The notes: generated by a model not told the origin, from the sequence alone. Counted from the stretch's first letter, positions 1-6,845 are shown. The stretch: 7,096 nt of DNA from an uncultured Sphingobacteriia bacterium (GCA_945957225.1 CAMFKK010000125.1:1-7096); one strand, 5' to 3'. Program-made: numbers and translations.

Positions 1-817
1 CATTAATTTCTTCAATATCTATTTCTTCAAAGTCCATAGAAGATGAATCTGTTTGAACCAAAAAATCTTCTTTTTTGATCCTAACCAAACTATTGTTTTT
101 GGAAAGGACAATTTCATAATTGCTTGTATTCAGAAAATCATGGGTATATAATCTACCCGCCAGTGTGCTACCAATACCGGTAATCAATTTAATAGCTTCG
201 GCAGCTTGCATTACACCAATGATTCCAGGCAAAACACCAATTACTCCCAAGCTTTCACAGGATCCAGAAACGCCATCTGAAGGTTCAATGGGAAATAAAT
301 CTCTATAGTCATATTGAATGCCCACTTGGTCAGGATAATGAAATACCGTTAGTTGACCTTGATAACGCGTGACTGCGGCATAGACCATGGGAATTCCTAC
401 TATTCCAGCAGCGTCATTGATCAGGTATTTTGATTGAAAATTATCCGTTGCGTCTATCACCAAATCATATCCATGCATCAGATCCAAAGCGTTCTTTCTT
501 TCAAGAGCTATTGGATAAGTGGTTATTTGAACGGCGGGGTTTTGTACATGCATTGCAGCAGCTGCAACAGCTACCTTGCTTTTGCCAATATCTACGGAGC
601 CAAATAATAATTGCCTGTGCAAATTGCTTTCACTCACGGTATCAGGATCCATGATTCCAATATGCCCCACACCAGCGCCAACCAAATATTGCAAAGCGGG
701 ACAACCCAATGCCCCCATTCCTACTATCAAGACCTTTGCCTTACCCAATTTTTCTTGGGCTGCTAAGCCAAAACCGGGCAGAATCATTTGTCTAATATAT
801 CGTTGTTGGTTTTCCAA
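1..817 (-). CDS. moeB: MoeB/HesA/ThiF-family adenylyltransferase, partial (3' end beyond the window)
   Basis: This E1-like enzyme should adenylate the C-terminal glycine of MoaD with ATP, priming it for sulfur transfer in molybdopterin synthesis in the cytoplasm. The frame is open to base 1, giving 272 residues without a stop. Visible features are the N-terminal RYIRQ motif (residues 6-10), the nucleotide-binding GMGALG loop (33-38), SNLHRQ (64-69, with the conserved Arg), DATDN (122-126, with the Mg/ATP aspartate D125), RYQGQ (151-155) and SCES with the conserved cysteine C187. The two CxxC zinc pairs typical of E. coli MoeB are absent: the first site reads YDYRDLF (169-175). The start is TTG: moaD's TAA lies in the same frame one codon upstream, and the first ATG (codon 11) would delete RYIRQ. 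The acidic tail after residue 260 may lead into a C-terminal rhodanese domain, as in MOCS3-like fusions, but this lies outside the window. ThiF or another E1-like role is possible; adjacency to moaD favours MoeB. Confidence 0.88.
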   Translation of the reverse strand, partial: MENQQRYIRQMILPGFGLAAQEKLGKAKVLIVGMGALGCPALQYLVGAGVGHIGIMDPDTVSESNLHRQLLFGSVDIGKSKVAVAAAAMHVQNPAVQITTYPIALERKNALDLMHGYDLVIDATDNFQSKYLINDAAGIVGIPMVYAAVTRYQGQLTVFHYPDQVGIQYDYRDLFPIEPSDGVSGSCESLGVIGVLPGIIGVMQAAEAIKLITGIGSTLAGRLYTHDFLNTSNYEIVLSKNNSLVRIKKEDFLVQTDSSSMDFEEIDIEEIN

Positions 818-820
818 TTT

Positions 821-1048
821 TTATCCTCCAGAAAATGCAGGCATCAAAGCTACCACATCGGACGGCTGTAAAGCTTGCTTTTCTTGAACCATGATTTTAT
901 TGAGTGCTAAAAAAAATGGTACCTGCCCTAATCTTGGATATTGTTGCACTAAACTAGCTTGCAGCATTTCTGTATCTGTTGGCGCTTCCAACAAAAGTCT
1001 ATCTGCTCCAATAATATCCGTTAATGACCCAAAAATCAAAATTTCCAT
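821..1048 (-). CDS. moaD: MoaD, molybdopterin synthase sulfur-carrier (small) subunit
   Basis: This small ubiquitin-fold protein carries a C-terminal thiocarboxylate that supplies the dithiolene sulfurs of molybdopterin. It works with MoaE (not seen here) after activation by the MoeB-like protein encoded immediately downstream. It has 75 residues, close to the family's usual ~80. It starts MEILIFG like a beta-grasp strand and ends in the diagnostic ALMPAFSGG, with the terminal Gly-Gly exposed. It lies 19 bases after the transporter gene, with only a weak purine stretch (AAGAAG) before its ATG. Its TAA is in the same frame as the following TTG start, separated by a single AAA codon. ThiS-like carriers also end in GG, but the length, operon context and ALMPAFSGG-type tail favour MoaD. 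Confidence 0.9.
   Translation of the reverse strand: MEILIFGSLTDIIGADRLLLEAPTDTEMLQASLVQQYPRLGQVPFFLALNKIMVQEKQALQPSDVVALMPAFSGG
824..829 (-). promoter_or_regulatory. Shine-Dalgarno for the moeB-like gene, inside moaD
   Basis: On the minus strand GGAGGA lies six bases upstream of the TTG start at 817. The same six bases are the last two sense codons of moaD and encode its functional Gly-Gly tail. It is the clearest Shine-Dalgarno match I saw in the operon and supports the TTG start. Confidence 0.6.
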
Positions 1049-1067
1049 CTTCTTGATTGAATATTGT

Positions 1068-1799
1068 TTAAGTAAAAAACAACTTACCCACTGCCATAAT
1101 TAATACGGTTGCTAACAACCATTTCATTTGACCAATGGGTACTTTTTTAGCACCAATACTTGCACCTAACCATCCACCTACCAGCACTGTTGCTGCAATC
1201 CAAACCATGCCGGGAGCTAAATCAAATCCTTTTTGAAACTGACCTCCTAGCCCCGCTAAAGAATTTAAAAATATGAAAATGGCGCTGATAGCCGCGGTTT
1301 CTTTTTGATTGGCCCAACCTGCAAGAATTAATACAGGAGATAATAAAATGCCGCCTCCCATTCCAATCATACCTGACAATAAACCAATTCCTGCACCAAT
1401 TAAAAATAGCATCCAAGACTTGGGCGAAGATGGAGCAGTACTGTTAGACGGATGTATCAATAACCTAAGAATAGAAAATAATAAAACTACAGCAAGTATT
1501 TTCTTATACCAACTGTCTGGTAAAGGAATAATGGCTCCTAAATAAGCAAATGGAATTGAACCAATAATTAATGGCCATAATAATTGAGGTCTAAAAAACT
1601 TGGCTTTGTAAAATGAAAGAAAGGCCACTAATGAAACTAAGAGATTTAATAGTAATGCTGTTGGTTTCATCACCATGGGGGCAAATCCAAATAAAGCCAT
1701 TAGTGCCAAATAACCACTAGCCCCACCATGTCCAACTGAAGCATATAACATAGCAACTAAAAAAAAGCAAAGTGCATATAGGATAATCAATTGATCCAT
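1068..1799 (-). CDS. TauE/SafE-family (DUF81) membrane transporter
   Basis: This is a predicted inner-membrane permease of the sulfite/sulfonate exporter family, 243 residues, with about eight hydrophobic segments (roughly 3-20, 27-44, 48-66, 73-91, 98-115, 129-160, 170-187 and 198-241, the longer stretches probably two helices each). The family's internal duplication is visible: a glycine-rich SVGHGGASGY (21-30) in the first half is mirrored by SGMIGMGGG (142-150) in the second. A charged loop with a Ser/Pro-rich stretch (about 115-128) joins the halves. The gene sits nine bases after moeA and 19 before moaD, so it belongs to the Moco operon. Known family members are linked to sulfite, sulfoacetate or taurine metabolism. 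The substrate here cannot be read from sequence: a sulfur oxyanion, or less probably molybdate, are guesses. No Shine-Dalgarno is evident. Confidence 0.85.
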   Translation of the reverse strand: MDQLIILYALCFFLVAMLYASVGHGGASGYLALMALFGFAPMVMKPTALLLNLLVSLVAFLSFYKAKFFRPQLLWPLIIGSIPFAYLGAIIPLPDSWYKKILAVVLLFSILRLLIHPSNSTAPSSPKSWMLFLIGAGIGLLSGMIGMGGGILLSPVLILAGWANQKETAAISAIFIFLNSLAGLGGQFQKGFDLAPGMVWIAATVLVGGWLGASIGAKKVPIGQMKWLLATVLIMAVGKLFFT

Positions 1800-1808
1800 G
1801 GTTTAAAT

Positions 1809-2981
1809 TTAATGGAATGGATGCAATTTAACCATACTGAATTGTTCAAATTTTTGTTGATTCGCGTCTAATTCTATCCAACAATTGGCTTGTACAAAAC
1901 TATTTTGCTGATAAGAAGCTTGCCCTCCCAATACTGTTACAATGCCACTGTCTACCCTTCCCTTTAGAAAAAAACAAAGATTAGATTGTTTTTCATAGCC
2001 ATGTTTTAGCTTACCCATTATGGGTTCATCTATTTTTTTTCCAGACATCATTTGTGTGGCAGGAAGTACATATTGTCTAAAACAACTCATTACAGAAGCA
2101 GGATTTCCGGGTAATCCAAAAACTAATTTTGCATCCTGTACGCCAAAGAATATGGGTTTCCCCGGCTTTTGGGCAACGCGATGAAATACCTGATCTACAC
2201 CCACTTGCAAACAGGCCTGAACCACAAAATCATAATCACCTACACTTACTCCCCCAGTTAACAATACCAAATCATGATGAACCAAAGCCGATTCCAATGT
2301 ATAAGCTGTTTCTTCTAAATGATCTTTGGCATAAAATACATTGATCTGATTTATTCCTTGTTCTTTTAATAAGGCCCTTAGGGCATATGAATTGGATTCA
2401 TATACCTGTCCTGTTAATAATGGATTTCCTGGGGCCACTAATTCATTCCCGGTAATCACAATGGCTATACTTGGTTTCCTATACACTTTAATGGCACCAA
2501 ATCCCATGCTAGCCATAAATCCAACCATACTAGCTGTAATCACAGTGCCAGCAGGAAGGGCCAATGTTTGTTGGGCAATTTCAGATCCAGGCATACGTAT
2601 ATGCATCCCTTTCTCTAATTTTTCAGATTTAATACAAATGCTATTCCCTTTTAGCTCTACCCATTCTTTTTGCACAACCGTATCGGCAAACTCAGGTATA
2701 AGTCCACCTGTAAATACTTTGATGCTAGCAGCTTGATCCAATTGTAATAGCTGTAAACTACCTGCAGGCAATTCATCTTGTATACGCAAATCTTGTGTTC
2801 TTTCTTCCCATCTAATAGCATAACCATCCATAGAAGACTGTCTAAAAGAAGGAATGTCTATTGGGCTTAACAAATCATCAACCAATACATGACCAACGGC
2901 TTGTTCAATGGGTAAGACAATGGCATCCAAACTATGACTATATGCTTGAATCCTTGATCTTGCTTCGGCTACTGAAATCAT
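1809..2981 (-). CDS. moeA: MoeA, molybdopterin molybdenumtransferase
   Basis: MoeA inserts molybdate into adenylylated molybdopterin to form Moco in the cytoplasm. The protein is 390 residues, slightly shorter than the usual ~400-410. Diagnostic motifs are SSMDGYA (49-55), the TGGLIPEFADTVV stretch (91-103, a variant of the common TGAxxPxGAD), ITGNELV (176-182), LLTGGVSVGDYDFV (240-253), KPGKP (272-276) and FGLPGNPASV (288-297). Domains follow the family order: an N-terminal linker and beta region with domain II, the MPT-binding domain III (about 170-310), and a C-terminal beta-barrel domain IV (about 315-390). The start ATG lies nine bases after the moaA stop. The TGG-for-TGA and EFAD-for-GAD substitutions are mild and the catalytic-domain motifs are intact, so I expect an active enzyme. 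Confidence 0.95.
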   Translation of the reverse strand: MISVAEARSRIQAYSHSLDAIVLPIEQAVGHVLVDDLLSPIDIPSFRQSSMDGYAIRWEERTQDLRIQDELPAGSLQLLQLDQAASIKVFTGGLIPEFADTVVQKEWVELKGNSICIKSEKLEKGMHIRMPGSEIAQQTLALPAGTVITASMVGFMASMGFGAIKVYRKPSIAIVITGNELVAPGNPLLTGQVYESNSYALRALLKEQGINQINVFYAKDHLEETAYTLESALVHHDLVLLTGGVSVGDYDFVVQACLQVGVDQVFHRVAQKPGKPIFFGVQDAKLVFGLPGNPASVMSCFRQYVLPATQMMSGKKIDEPIMGKLKHGYEKQSNLCFFLKGRVDSGIVTVLGGQASYQQNSFVQANCWIELDANQQKFEQFSMVKLHPFH

Positions 2982-2990
2982 ACAATTATT

Positions 2991-3971
2991 TTATCCGCCA
3001 ATGGCAATCATACTTCTGTTATGCAATGTATTGGCATCTATATTTTCAAAATCCTTAGAAAATTGCCCTCCCAGTGCAGCATGTTTATCCCAGATGGCCG
3101 CTTTGATTAATGCTGTCAAGTCTCCACCCGATCTTAAAGTACCCAACAAGTCCGATTCAGACGCAGAAAAAAGGCAATTTTTAATCTTACCATCGGCTGT
3201 AAGCCTGATTCTATTACAAGTACTACAAAAAGGTGCACTCATGGTTGTAATAAACGCTAGATTGCCTTGATGGCCATCTATTGCAAAATATTTGCTGGTA
3301 TCATTTGCAGCTGTTGCAATGGGATTCAACAAATAATGAGGGCTAATTTGTTGGAGCATTTCCTGCCAGGTCACAAGTTTATCACTATTCCATTTATTGC
3401 CATCAAAGGGCATGAACTCAATAAAGCGAACCGTTATAAATTGATCCTTGGTCAATTTTACAAAATCCATCATCTCCTGATCATTTAACCCCTTTACAAC
3501 TACTACGTTTAGTTTTATCCTAAAACCTCTTTTTAATAAGGCTGCTATATTTTCCTGTACTTTATGAAACAGGTCTCTTCCAGTAATCAATTGAAATTTT
3601 TCTCTTTGCAAAGTATCAAGACTGATATTAACAGATTTAATACCTGCTGTTTGCAATTCTTTCAAAAAATATTCCAACCTAGTTCCATTTGTAGTGATGG
3701 ACAAATCTACTCCTAGGCTTCCTAATGATTGAATAATTGCCGCAGCGTCTTTTCTTACCAAAGGTTCTCCCCCCGTCAATCTAATCTTTTTAACCCCAAG
3801 AGCAACAAATGTTTTGGCAATTGACAAGATTTCATCAGGCTGCATCAATTGTTGATGGGGCATAAAATGATAGTCCTCATTGGGCATACAATAAAAACAA
3901 CGCAAATTGCAATTATCCGTTAAAGAAATTCGCAAATAATCATGTATTCTGTGGTGCTGATCAATGAGCAT
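2991..3971 (-). CDS. moaA: MoaA, GTP 3',8-cyclase (radical SAM)
   Basis: MoaA uses two [4Fe-4S] clusters and S-adenosylmethionine to convert GTP to 3',8-cyclo-7,8-dihydro-GTP, the first committed step of Moco synthesis. The length of 326 residues is typical. The N-terminal radical-SAM motif CxxxCxxC is at C21, C25 and C28, followed by LTGGEPLVRKD (65-75), which includes the GGEP SAM-binding motif. The C-terminal auxiliary cluster ligands are C249, C252 and C266, with the exact CX2CX13C spacing and the usual NRIRLTADG between them. The protein ends in Gly-Gly (325-326), the conserved MoaA tail needed for catalysis in studied homologues. Its start overlaps the end of the upstream mocA-like gene by 11 bases, indicating translational coupling. 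The next gene, moeA, begins nine bases downstream. Confidence 0.97.
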   Translation of the reverse strand: MLIDQHHRIHDYLRISLTDNCNLRCFYCMPNEDYHFMPHQQLMQPDEILSIAKTFVALGVKKIRLTGGEPLVRKDAAAIIQSLGSLGVDLSITTNGTRLEYFLKELQTAGIKSVNISLDTLQREKFQLITGRDLFHKVQENIAALLKRGFRIKLNVVVVKGLNDQEMMDFVKLTKDQFITVRFIEFMPFDGNKWNSDKLVTWQEMLQQISPHYLLNPIATAANDTSKYFAIDGHQGNLAFITTMSAPFCSTCNRIRLTADGKIKNCLFSASESDLLGTLRSGGDLTALIKAAIWDKHAALGGQFSKDFENIDANTLHNRSMIAIGG

Positions 3972-4569
3972 TTTCTTGTTTTAATAGTAGTTGAAATTGG
4001 CTATAGTCTTCCAAGGTATCAATATCAAATTCACCCAGTGGAAAATCAACCAACACTAAATCATCTAAATGTTGCTCTAGTATTTTTTTGGCGCCTCTGT
4101 CCCCTTCCAATTTTTTAATTTGAGTAATATACTTGCTGTGAAACAAAACAGGAGTCCCAAACTGCTCTTGATATTTTGCAGCCACAATTCCCTTTCCTGA
4201 TTGTTGAAAAGCGTCTATCATCCTAAACAGTAATTGACGCTCTAAAAATGGTTGATCACTGACAACAAATAATAATGTATCTAGATTAGGTTCTTTTTCC
4301 ATTAAATAATCCATCCCAAATTGAATAGAAGCCGCCATACCCGCTTGCCAATTTACAAATGGAATTATATCAACTGAATTTGAACCCAAGCTTTTTTGAA
4401 TCTCATCCGCATATTTTCCTGCAACCAAACAAATCTTTGCAGGATGCAGGGCTTTAATTTCTTGAATAATATGCCCCAAAATGGTTTGACCAGCATAGGG
4501 TAATAACATTTTTGCAAAGCCAATTCTTGACGCCGCACCTGCTGCCAATATCACTACACCTAATTTCAT
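3961..4569 (-). CDS. mocA: MocA-like molybdenum cofactor cytidylyltransferase (NTP-transferase family)
   Basis: This is a probable CTP:molybdopterin cytidylyltransferase, making the molybdopterin cytosine dinucleotide cofactor used by xanthine dehydrogenase-family enzymes. The 202 residues show the nucleotidyltransferase fold: VVILAAGAASRIG (5-17) with K20 and LLPY (22-25), SDQPFL (104-109, metal-binding Asp), GTPVLF (138-143), GDRGAKK (156-162) and DIDTLEDY (182-189). The N-terminal loop reads LAAG, typical of MocA, rather than the LAGG usual in the GMP-adding MobA. This, together with the adjacent xdhC, is why MocA is preferred. Its ATG overlaps the xdhC stop as ATGA, and its own TGA lies inside the start of moaA. 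A different sugar- or nucleotide-transferase specificity cannot be fully excluded from sequence. Confidence 0.85.
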   Translation of the reverse strand: MKLGVVILAAGAASRIGFAKMLLPYAGQTILGHIIQEIKALHPAKICLVAGKYADEIQKSLGSNSVDIIPFVNWQAGMAASIQFGMDYLMEKEPNLDTLLFVVSDQPFLERQLLFRMIDAFQQSGKGIVAAKYQEQFGTPVLFHSKYITQIKKLEGDRGAKKILEQHLDDLVLVDFPLGEFDIDTLEDYSQFQLLLKQENAH

Positions 4570-5660
4570 AGACTACTATGTATGGGTGATTCTTTAAATT
4601 TCAAATGTATTGGATGGGTTCTATGAATCACAGACATAATTTCTGAACAAATAGAAAGCGCTATTTGTTGGGCCGTTTCTGCACCAAGATCCAAACCAGT
4701 AGGGCCGTATAATTTGCTTAAATCAATGGTAGTCAAGTCTAATCCTCTCTCTTTGAGCTCAGACAGGATTCTATCTTTCTTGGCGGAGGGACCTAACAAA
4801 CCAATATAAGGAAGTTCTAACTTAAGCAGGCCTTCCAATAAGGATAAATCATATTGGTAATTATGGGTCATTAAAACAAATGCGGTTCTGTCATCAACAT
4901 GTATTTTCTCCAAAATTTCATTTGGCTTACCCACTAGAATTTCGGAAGCTTCAGGAAAACGTTGTGCATTTGCATGGGTAATCCTACCATCTATTAAACT
5001 AATATTCCAACCCAATACTGTTGCCATTTTCATCATTGGAATGGCATCATTACCCGCACCTACAAGATATAATGCAATTGGAGGCAAACAAAAATTTAAA
5101 AAACACATTTGTTGATGCGCTTCAACCTCATATTCAAAATGAACTGATTCCTGTTTTGCTACATGTTCTTGAATCAATTTGAGTACGGGTTGATCTTGAA
5201 ACAAAACAGATAATGTATCCAAATCCATGGTGCCAAAATGTTGTCCCTGATTTAATGAATAAAGGGTACAAACCCATACTGGTTTCCTAGTAAAGATGGT
5301 CTTCCTTAGCGCTTCAATGGGCTTGGCATGGCTTGTATTTAATGGTTCAAAAAGAATACTGACTATGCCATTACAACCCAGTTGGATGCCAATACTGGCG
5401 TCTTCCTCATCTGTAGTGTCGTAAACTACAAGTTTATTTTTGCCCTGATTAATGGCCAATACCGCTTTTCTAAGTGCATCTCCTTCTAAACAGCCCCCAC
5501 TAATGGCCCCTGTCATTTGACCAGTTTCAGTAACTAGCATTCTTGCACCAGGTCTTCTATAAGAAGATCCCTGTACATGAACAACAGTGGCAAGTGCGCA
5601 AGAAATTCCCTCAGCAATTGCCGCATCAAAAGCATGAACTATGGCGCTAGACTCTTGCAT
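4566..5660 (-). CDS. xdhC: XdhC/CoxI-family molybdenum cofactor insertion protein
   Basis: XdhC-family proteins bind finished Moco, promote its sulfuration and pass it to xanthine or aldehyde dehydrogenase-type apoenzymes. The 364-residue protein has the N-terminal XdhC/CoxI domain, with VHVQGSSYRRPGARMLV (27-43), GAISGGCLEGDAL (51-63, containing C57) and QLGCNG (93-98, containing C96). The C-terminal XdhC Rossmann domain carries VGAGNDA (200-206), LMTHNYQYD (263-271), YIGLLGPSAKKDRI (285-298) and GLDLGAETAQQIALSI (322-337). Length and domain order are normal for the two-domain form. The ATG follows the cytochrome gene's TAG with no intervening base, and the stop overlaps the mocA-like start by four bases. 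Its presence implies that the organism makes a xanthine dehydrogenase-family molybdoenzyme; none is encoded in the window. Confidence 0.93.
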   Translation of the reverse strand: MQESSAIVHAFDAAIAEGISCALATVVHVQGSSYRRPGARMLVTETGQMTGAISGGCLEGDALRKAVLAINQGKNKLVVYDTTDEEDASIGIQLGCNGIVSILFEPLNTSHAKPIEALRKTIFTRKPVWVCTLYSLNQGQHFGTMDLDTLSVLFQDQPVLKLIQEHVAKQESVHFEYEVEAHQQMCFLNFCLPPIALYLVGAGNDAIPMMKMATVLGWNISLIDGRITHANAQRFPEASEILVGKPNEILEKIHVDDRTAFVLMTHNYQYDLSLLEGLLKLELPYIGLLGPSAKKDRILSELKERGLDLTTIDLSKLYGPTGLDLGAETAQQIALSICSEIMSVIHRTHPIHLKFKESPIHSSL

Positions 5661-6083
5661 CTAATTTTTTAATTCTGTTCTTTTCTTTGCTACCATTGCA
5701 GTTGTAATAGCCACTGAAGATTTATTACCCCAACTGTTACGAACATAATTATAGATATCAGCTATTTGTTCATCCGTCAAATAATCTTGGGCTGGCATAA
5801 CTGCATTATAAACTGTTCCATTCACTTTTATTTCTCCTGATTGACCTTTAAGGACATAGGAGATTAATTCACCTGTAGATTTACCAAGATAGTCCGATTT
5901 GGCTAGGGGCGGAAAAGCACCAGGCAAACCCTTTCCATCTGCCATATGACAGTTCTGGCAATTTGCAGCATAGGCATCCTTGCCCCTAGCAATACTTTTA
6001 GCTAGGTTAAATGTTTGTACAAATGAGCTTGCGCCTAAGAAAAACAAGCCCAAACCAAGGATGAACAGATATTTTTTCTTCAT
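5661..6083 (-). CDS. Secreted monoheme class I cytochrome c
   Basis: This is a small electron carrier expected in the periplasm. From the chosen start it has 140 residues: MKKK followed by a hydrophobic stretch (5-20) serving as a signal peptide or membrane anchor, then a single heme site CQNCH (C42, C45, H46), GLPGAFPPL (52-60) and a likely distal Met ligand in AVMPA (M96). The closing helix around DEQIADIYNYVRNSW (105-119) is typical of class I cytochromes. The open frame extends upstream to an ATG at 6161, but that adds 26 basic, non-signal-like residues ahead of the KKK-hydrophobic motif and would put translation start upstream of the suggested promoter, so 6083 is preferred. It is the first gene of the Moco operon and abuts xdhC (TAG then ATG). 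It may accept electrons from the molybdoenzyme served by XdhC; this is inferred from context only. Confidence 0.88.
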   Translation of the reverse strand: MKKKYLFILGLGLFFLGASSFVQTFNLAKSIARGKDAYAANCQNCHMADGKGLPGAFPPLAKSDYLGKSTGELISYVLKGQSGEIKVNGTVYNAVMPAQDYLTDEQIADIYNYVRNSWGNKSSVAITTAMVAKKRTELKN

Positions 6084-6125
6084 GGAATTGTAGAATTTAG
6101 AATACAATTTTACGGATATCATTAG

Positions 6126-6154
6126 CAATCTACGATTTCGTTTAACAAAACAAA
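6126..6154 (-). promoter_or_regulatory. Possible Bacteroidota-type promoter of the Moco operon
   Basis: On the minus strand TTTG (6154-6151), an 18-base spacer and TAGATTG (6132-6126) resemble the TTTG / TAnnTTTG promoter pattern of Bacteroidota, although the -7 element is one base short of consensus. It lies between the upstream terminator and the cytochrome ATG at 6083 and would give a leader of about 40 bases. This is a weak match in an AT-rich region, offered as the best candidate. Confidence 0.3.
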
Positions 6155-6219
6155 TAAACAAGCTATTAAAAAGGATGGCTTGGACTAAAATAACAAAGAT
6201 CCCATCTAATAATTAAAAT

Positions 6220-6240
6220 GCCAGCACCCTTGGTGCTGGC
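6220..6240 (-). terminator. Rho-independent terminator of the 145-residue protein gene
   Basis: A perfect 9-bp stem, GCCAGCACC paired with GGTGCTGGC, has a three-base loop. On the minus strand it is followed by the T-rich tail ATTTTAATTATT, whereas the plus-strand side lacks a T-run, so it works for leftward transcription. It begins 25 bases after the stop of the upstream gene and separates that gene from the Moco operon. Confidence 0.88.
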
Positions 6241-6265
6241 TAGGATATTGGAATCTATGGGGGGT

Positions 6266-6703
6266 TTAATTGTTCAACACTGTAATCTGGCCTTTTTCAT
6301 TTATTTGTAAATAAAGGTCTTCATTTAAACCACTTAAAGACAGATAGTAATTGGTTTCATTGTCAGCGTTTACAAACTCAATACATTTTACCAACTCATA
6401 TTCTGGATATGCATACTTAGCTGCCATTTGATTAAGGGCATTTTTAGGCAATTTGTCATATGCAAATGTTTTACTGATGCCTATTAAATCTCCATCAAGG
6501 GTATAAAACATTTCTTTAGTCATGCCAGCTTCTTCTAAACTTGCTTTCTGGTAAGATTCATATTTAGACCATGTAATTTGATTGGATTGCTGATAGGCTT
6601 TTTTCAAAGCAGATACAGATTTGTATGGAGCGTCTTTTGGTGCTGCAAAAGCGCTTGTACCAATAAATAAGGTTACTAGGGCGGCAAAAAGGATCTTTTT
6701 CAT
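6266..6703 (-). CDS. Small secreted protein, PepSY-like, function unknown
   Basis: This 145-residue protein has a clear signal peptide: MKK, a hydrophobic core (4-16) and a probable cleavage after SAFA (17-20). The mature ~125 residues are predicted periplasmic or secreted. They show an ITWSKYESY stretch (43-51), an MFYTLDGDLIG beta-hairpin-like segment (65-75), a DKLP turn (83-86) and alternating strands towards the C-terminus (about 118-143). This pattern resembles the small PepSY-like secreted proteins common in Bacteroidota, from memory rather than a search. There are no catalytic motifs, and the single cysteine (C107) is not in a recognisable motif. The gene has its own promoter candidate and terminator, so it is probably monocistronic and unrelated to Moco synthesis. 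The ATG at 6703 is favoured because the signal peptide begins there; no Shine-Dalgarno is seen. Confidence 0.8.
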   Translation of the reverse strand: MKKILFAALVTLFIGTSAFAAPKDAPYKSVSALKKAYQQSNQITWSKYESYQKASLEEAGMTKEMFYTLDGDLIGISKTFAYDKLPKNALNQMAAKYAYPEYELVKCIEFVNADNETNYYLSLSGLNEDLYLQINEKGQITVLNN

Positions 6704-6777
6704 GTTTTTATGTTTAATTTTTTAAAAGCCAATTCATTTACTGTTGCTTTTGATAAAGTAGTATCAAATCAACAAGT

Positions 6778-6810
6778 CAAAATTACTTTCAGAGAAAAGC
6801 ATTGAGCAAT
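6778..6810 (-). promoter_or_regulatory. Bacteroidota-type promoter of the 145-residue secreted protein gene
   Basis: On the minus strand TAATTTTG (6785-6778) matches the TAnnTTTG -7 consensus exactly. An ATTG (6810-6807), one base from the TTTG -33 element, lies 21 bases upstream. The predicted transcript would have a leader of roughly 65-70 bases before the ATG at 6703. The -7 match is good and the -33 match is loose. Confidence 0.45.
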
Positions 6811-6845
6811 GGATTGTGAGCAGTGTAGGCCAAGCAAGAAATTAT

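Noticed and set aside
576..887. 103-codon plus-strand open frame
   Set aside because: Antisense to the MoeB-like gene and the end of moaD; its protein is Pro/Cys-rich and family-free, as expected for a complement of these codons.
1222..1416. 64-codon minus-strand open frame inside the transporter gene
   Set aside because: Out of frame within a clearly coding membrane protein gene, with no start signal or domain.
2392..2736. 114-codon plus-strand open frame
   Set aside because: It lies wholly antisense to moeA, whose motifs are intact in the minus-strand frame; the translation has no recognisable domain and looks like a shadow.
3961..4569. Calling the nucleotidyltransferase MobA
   Set aside because: The N-terminal loop is LAAG rather than LAGG and the gene is coupled to xdhC, both favouring the CMP-adding MocA type.
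6105..6112. TAAAATTG on the minus strand as the -7 element of the operon promoter
   Set aside because: No TTTG-like element lies at a proper distance upstream; the TTTG-N18-TAGATTG pair at 6126-6154 fits better.
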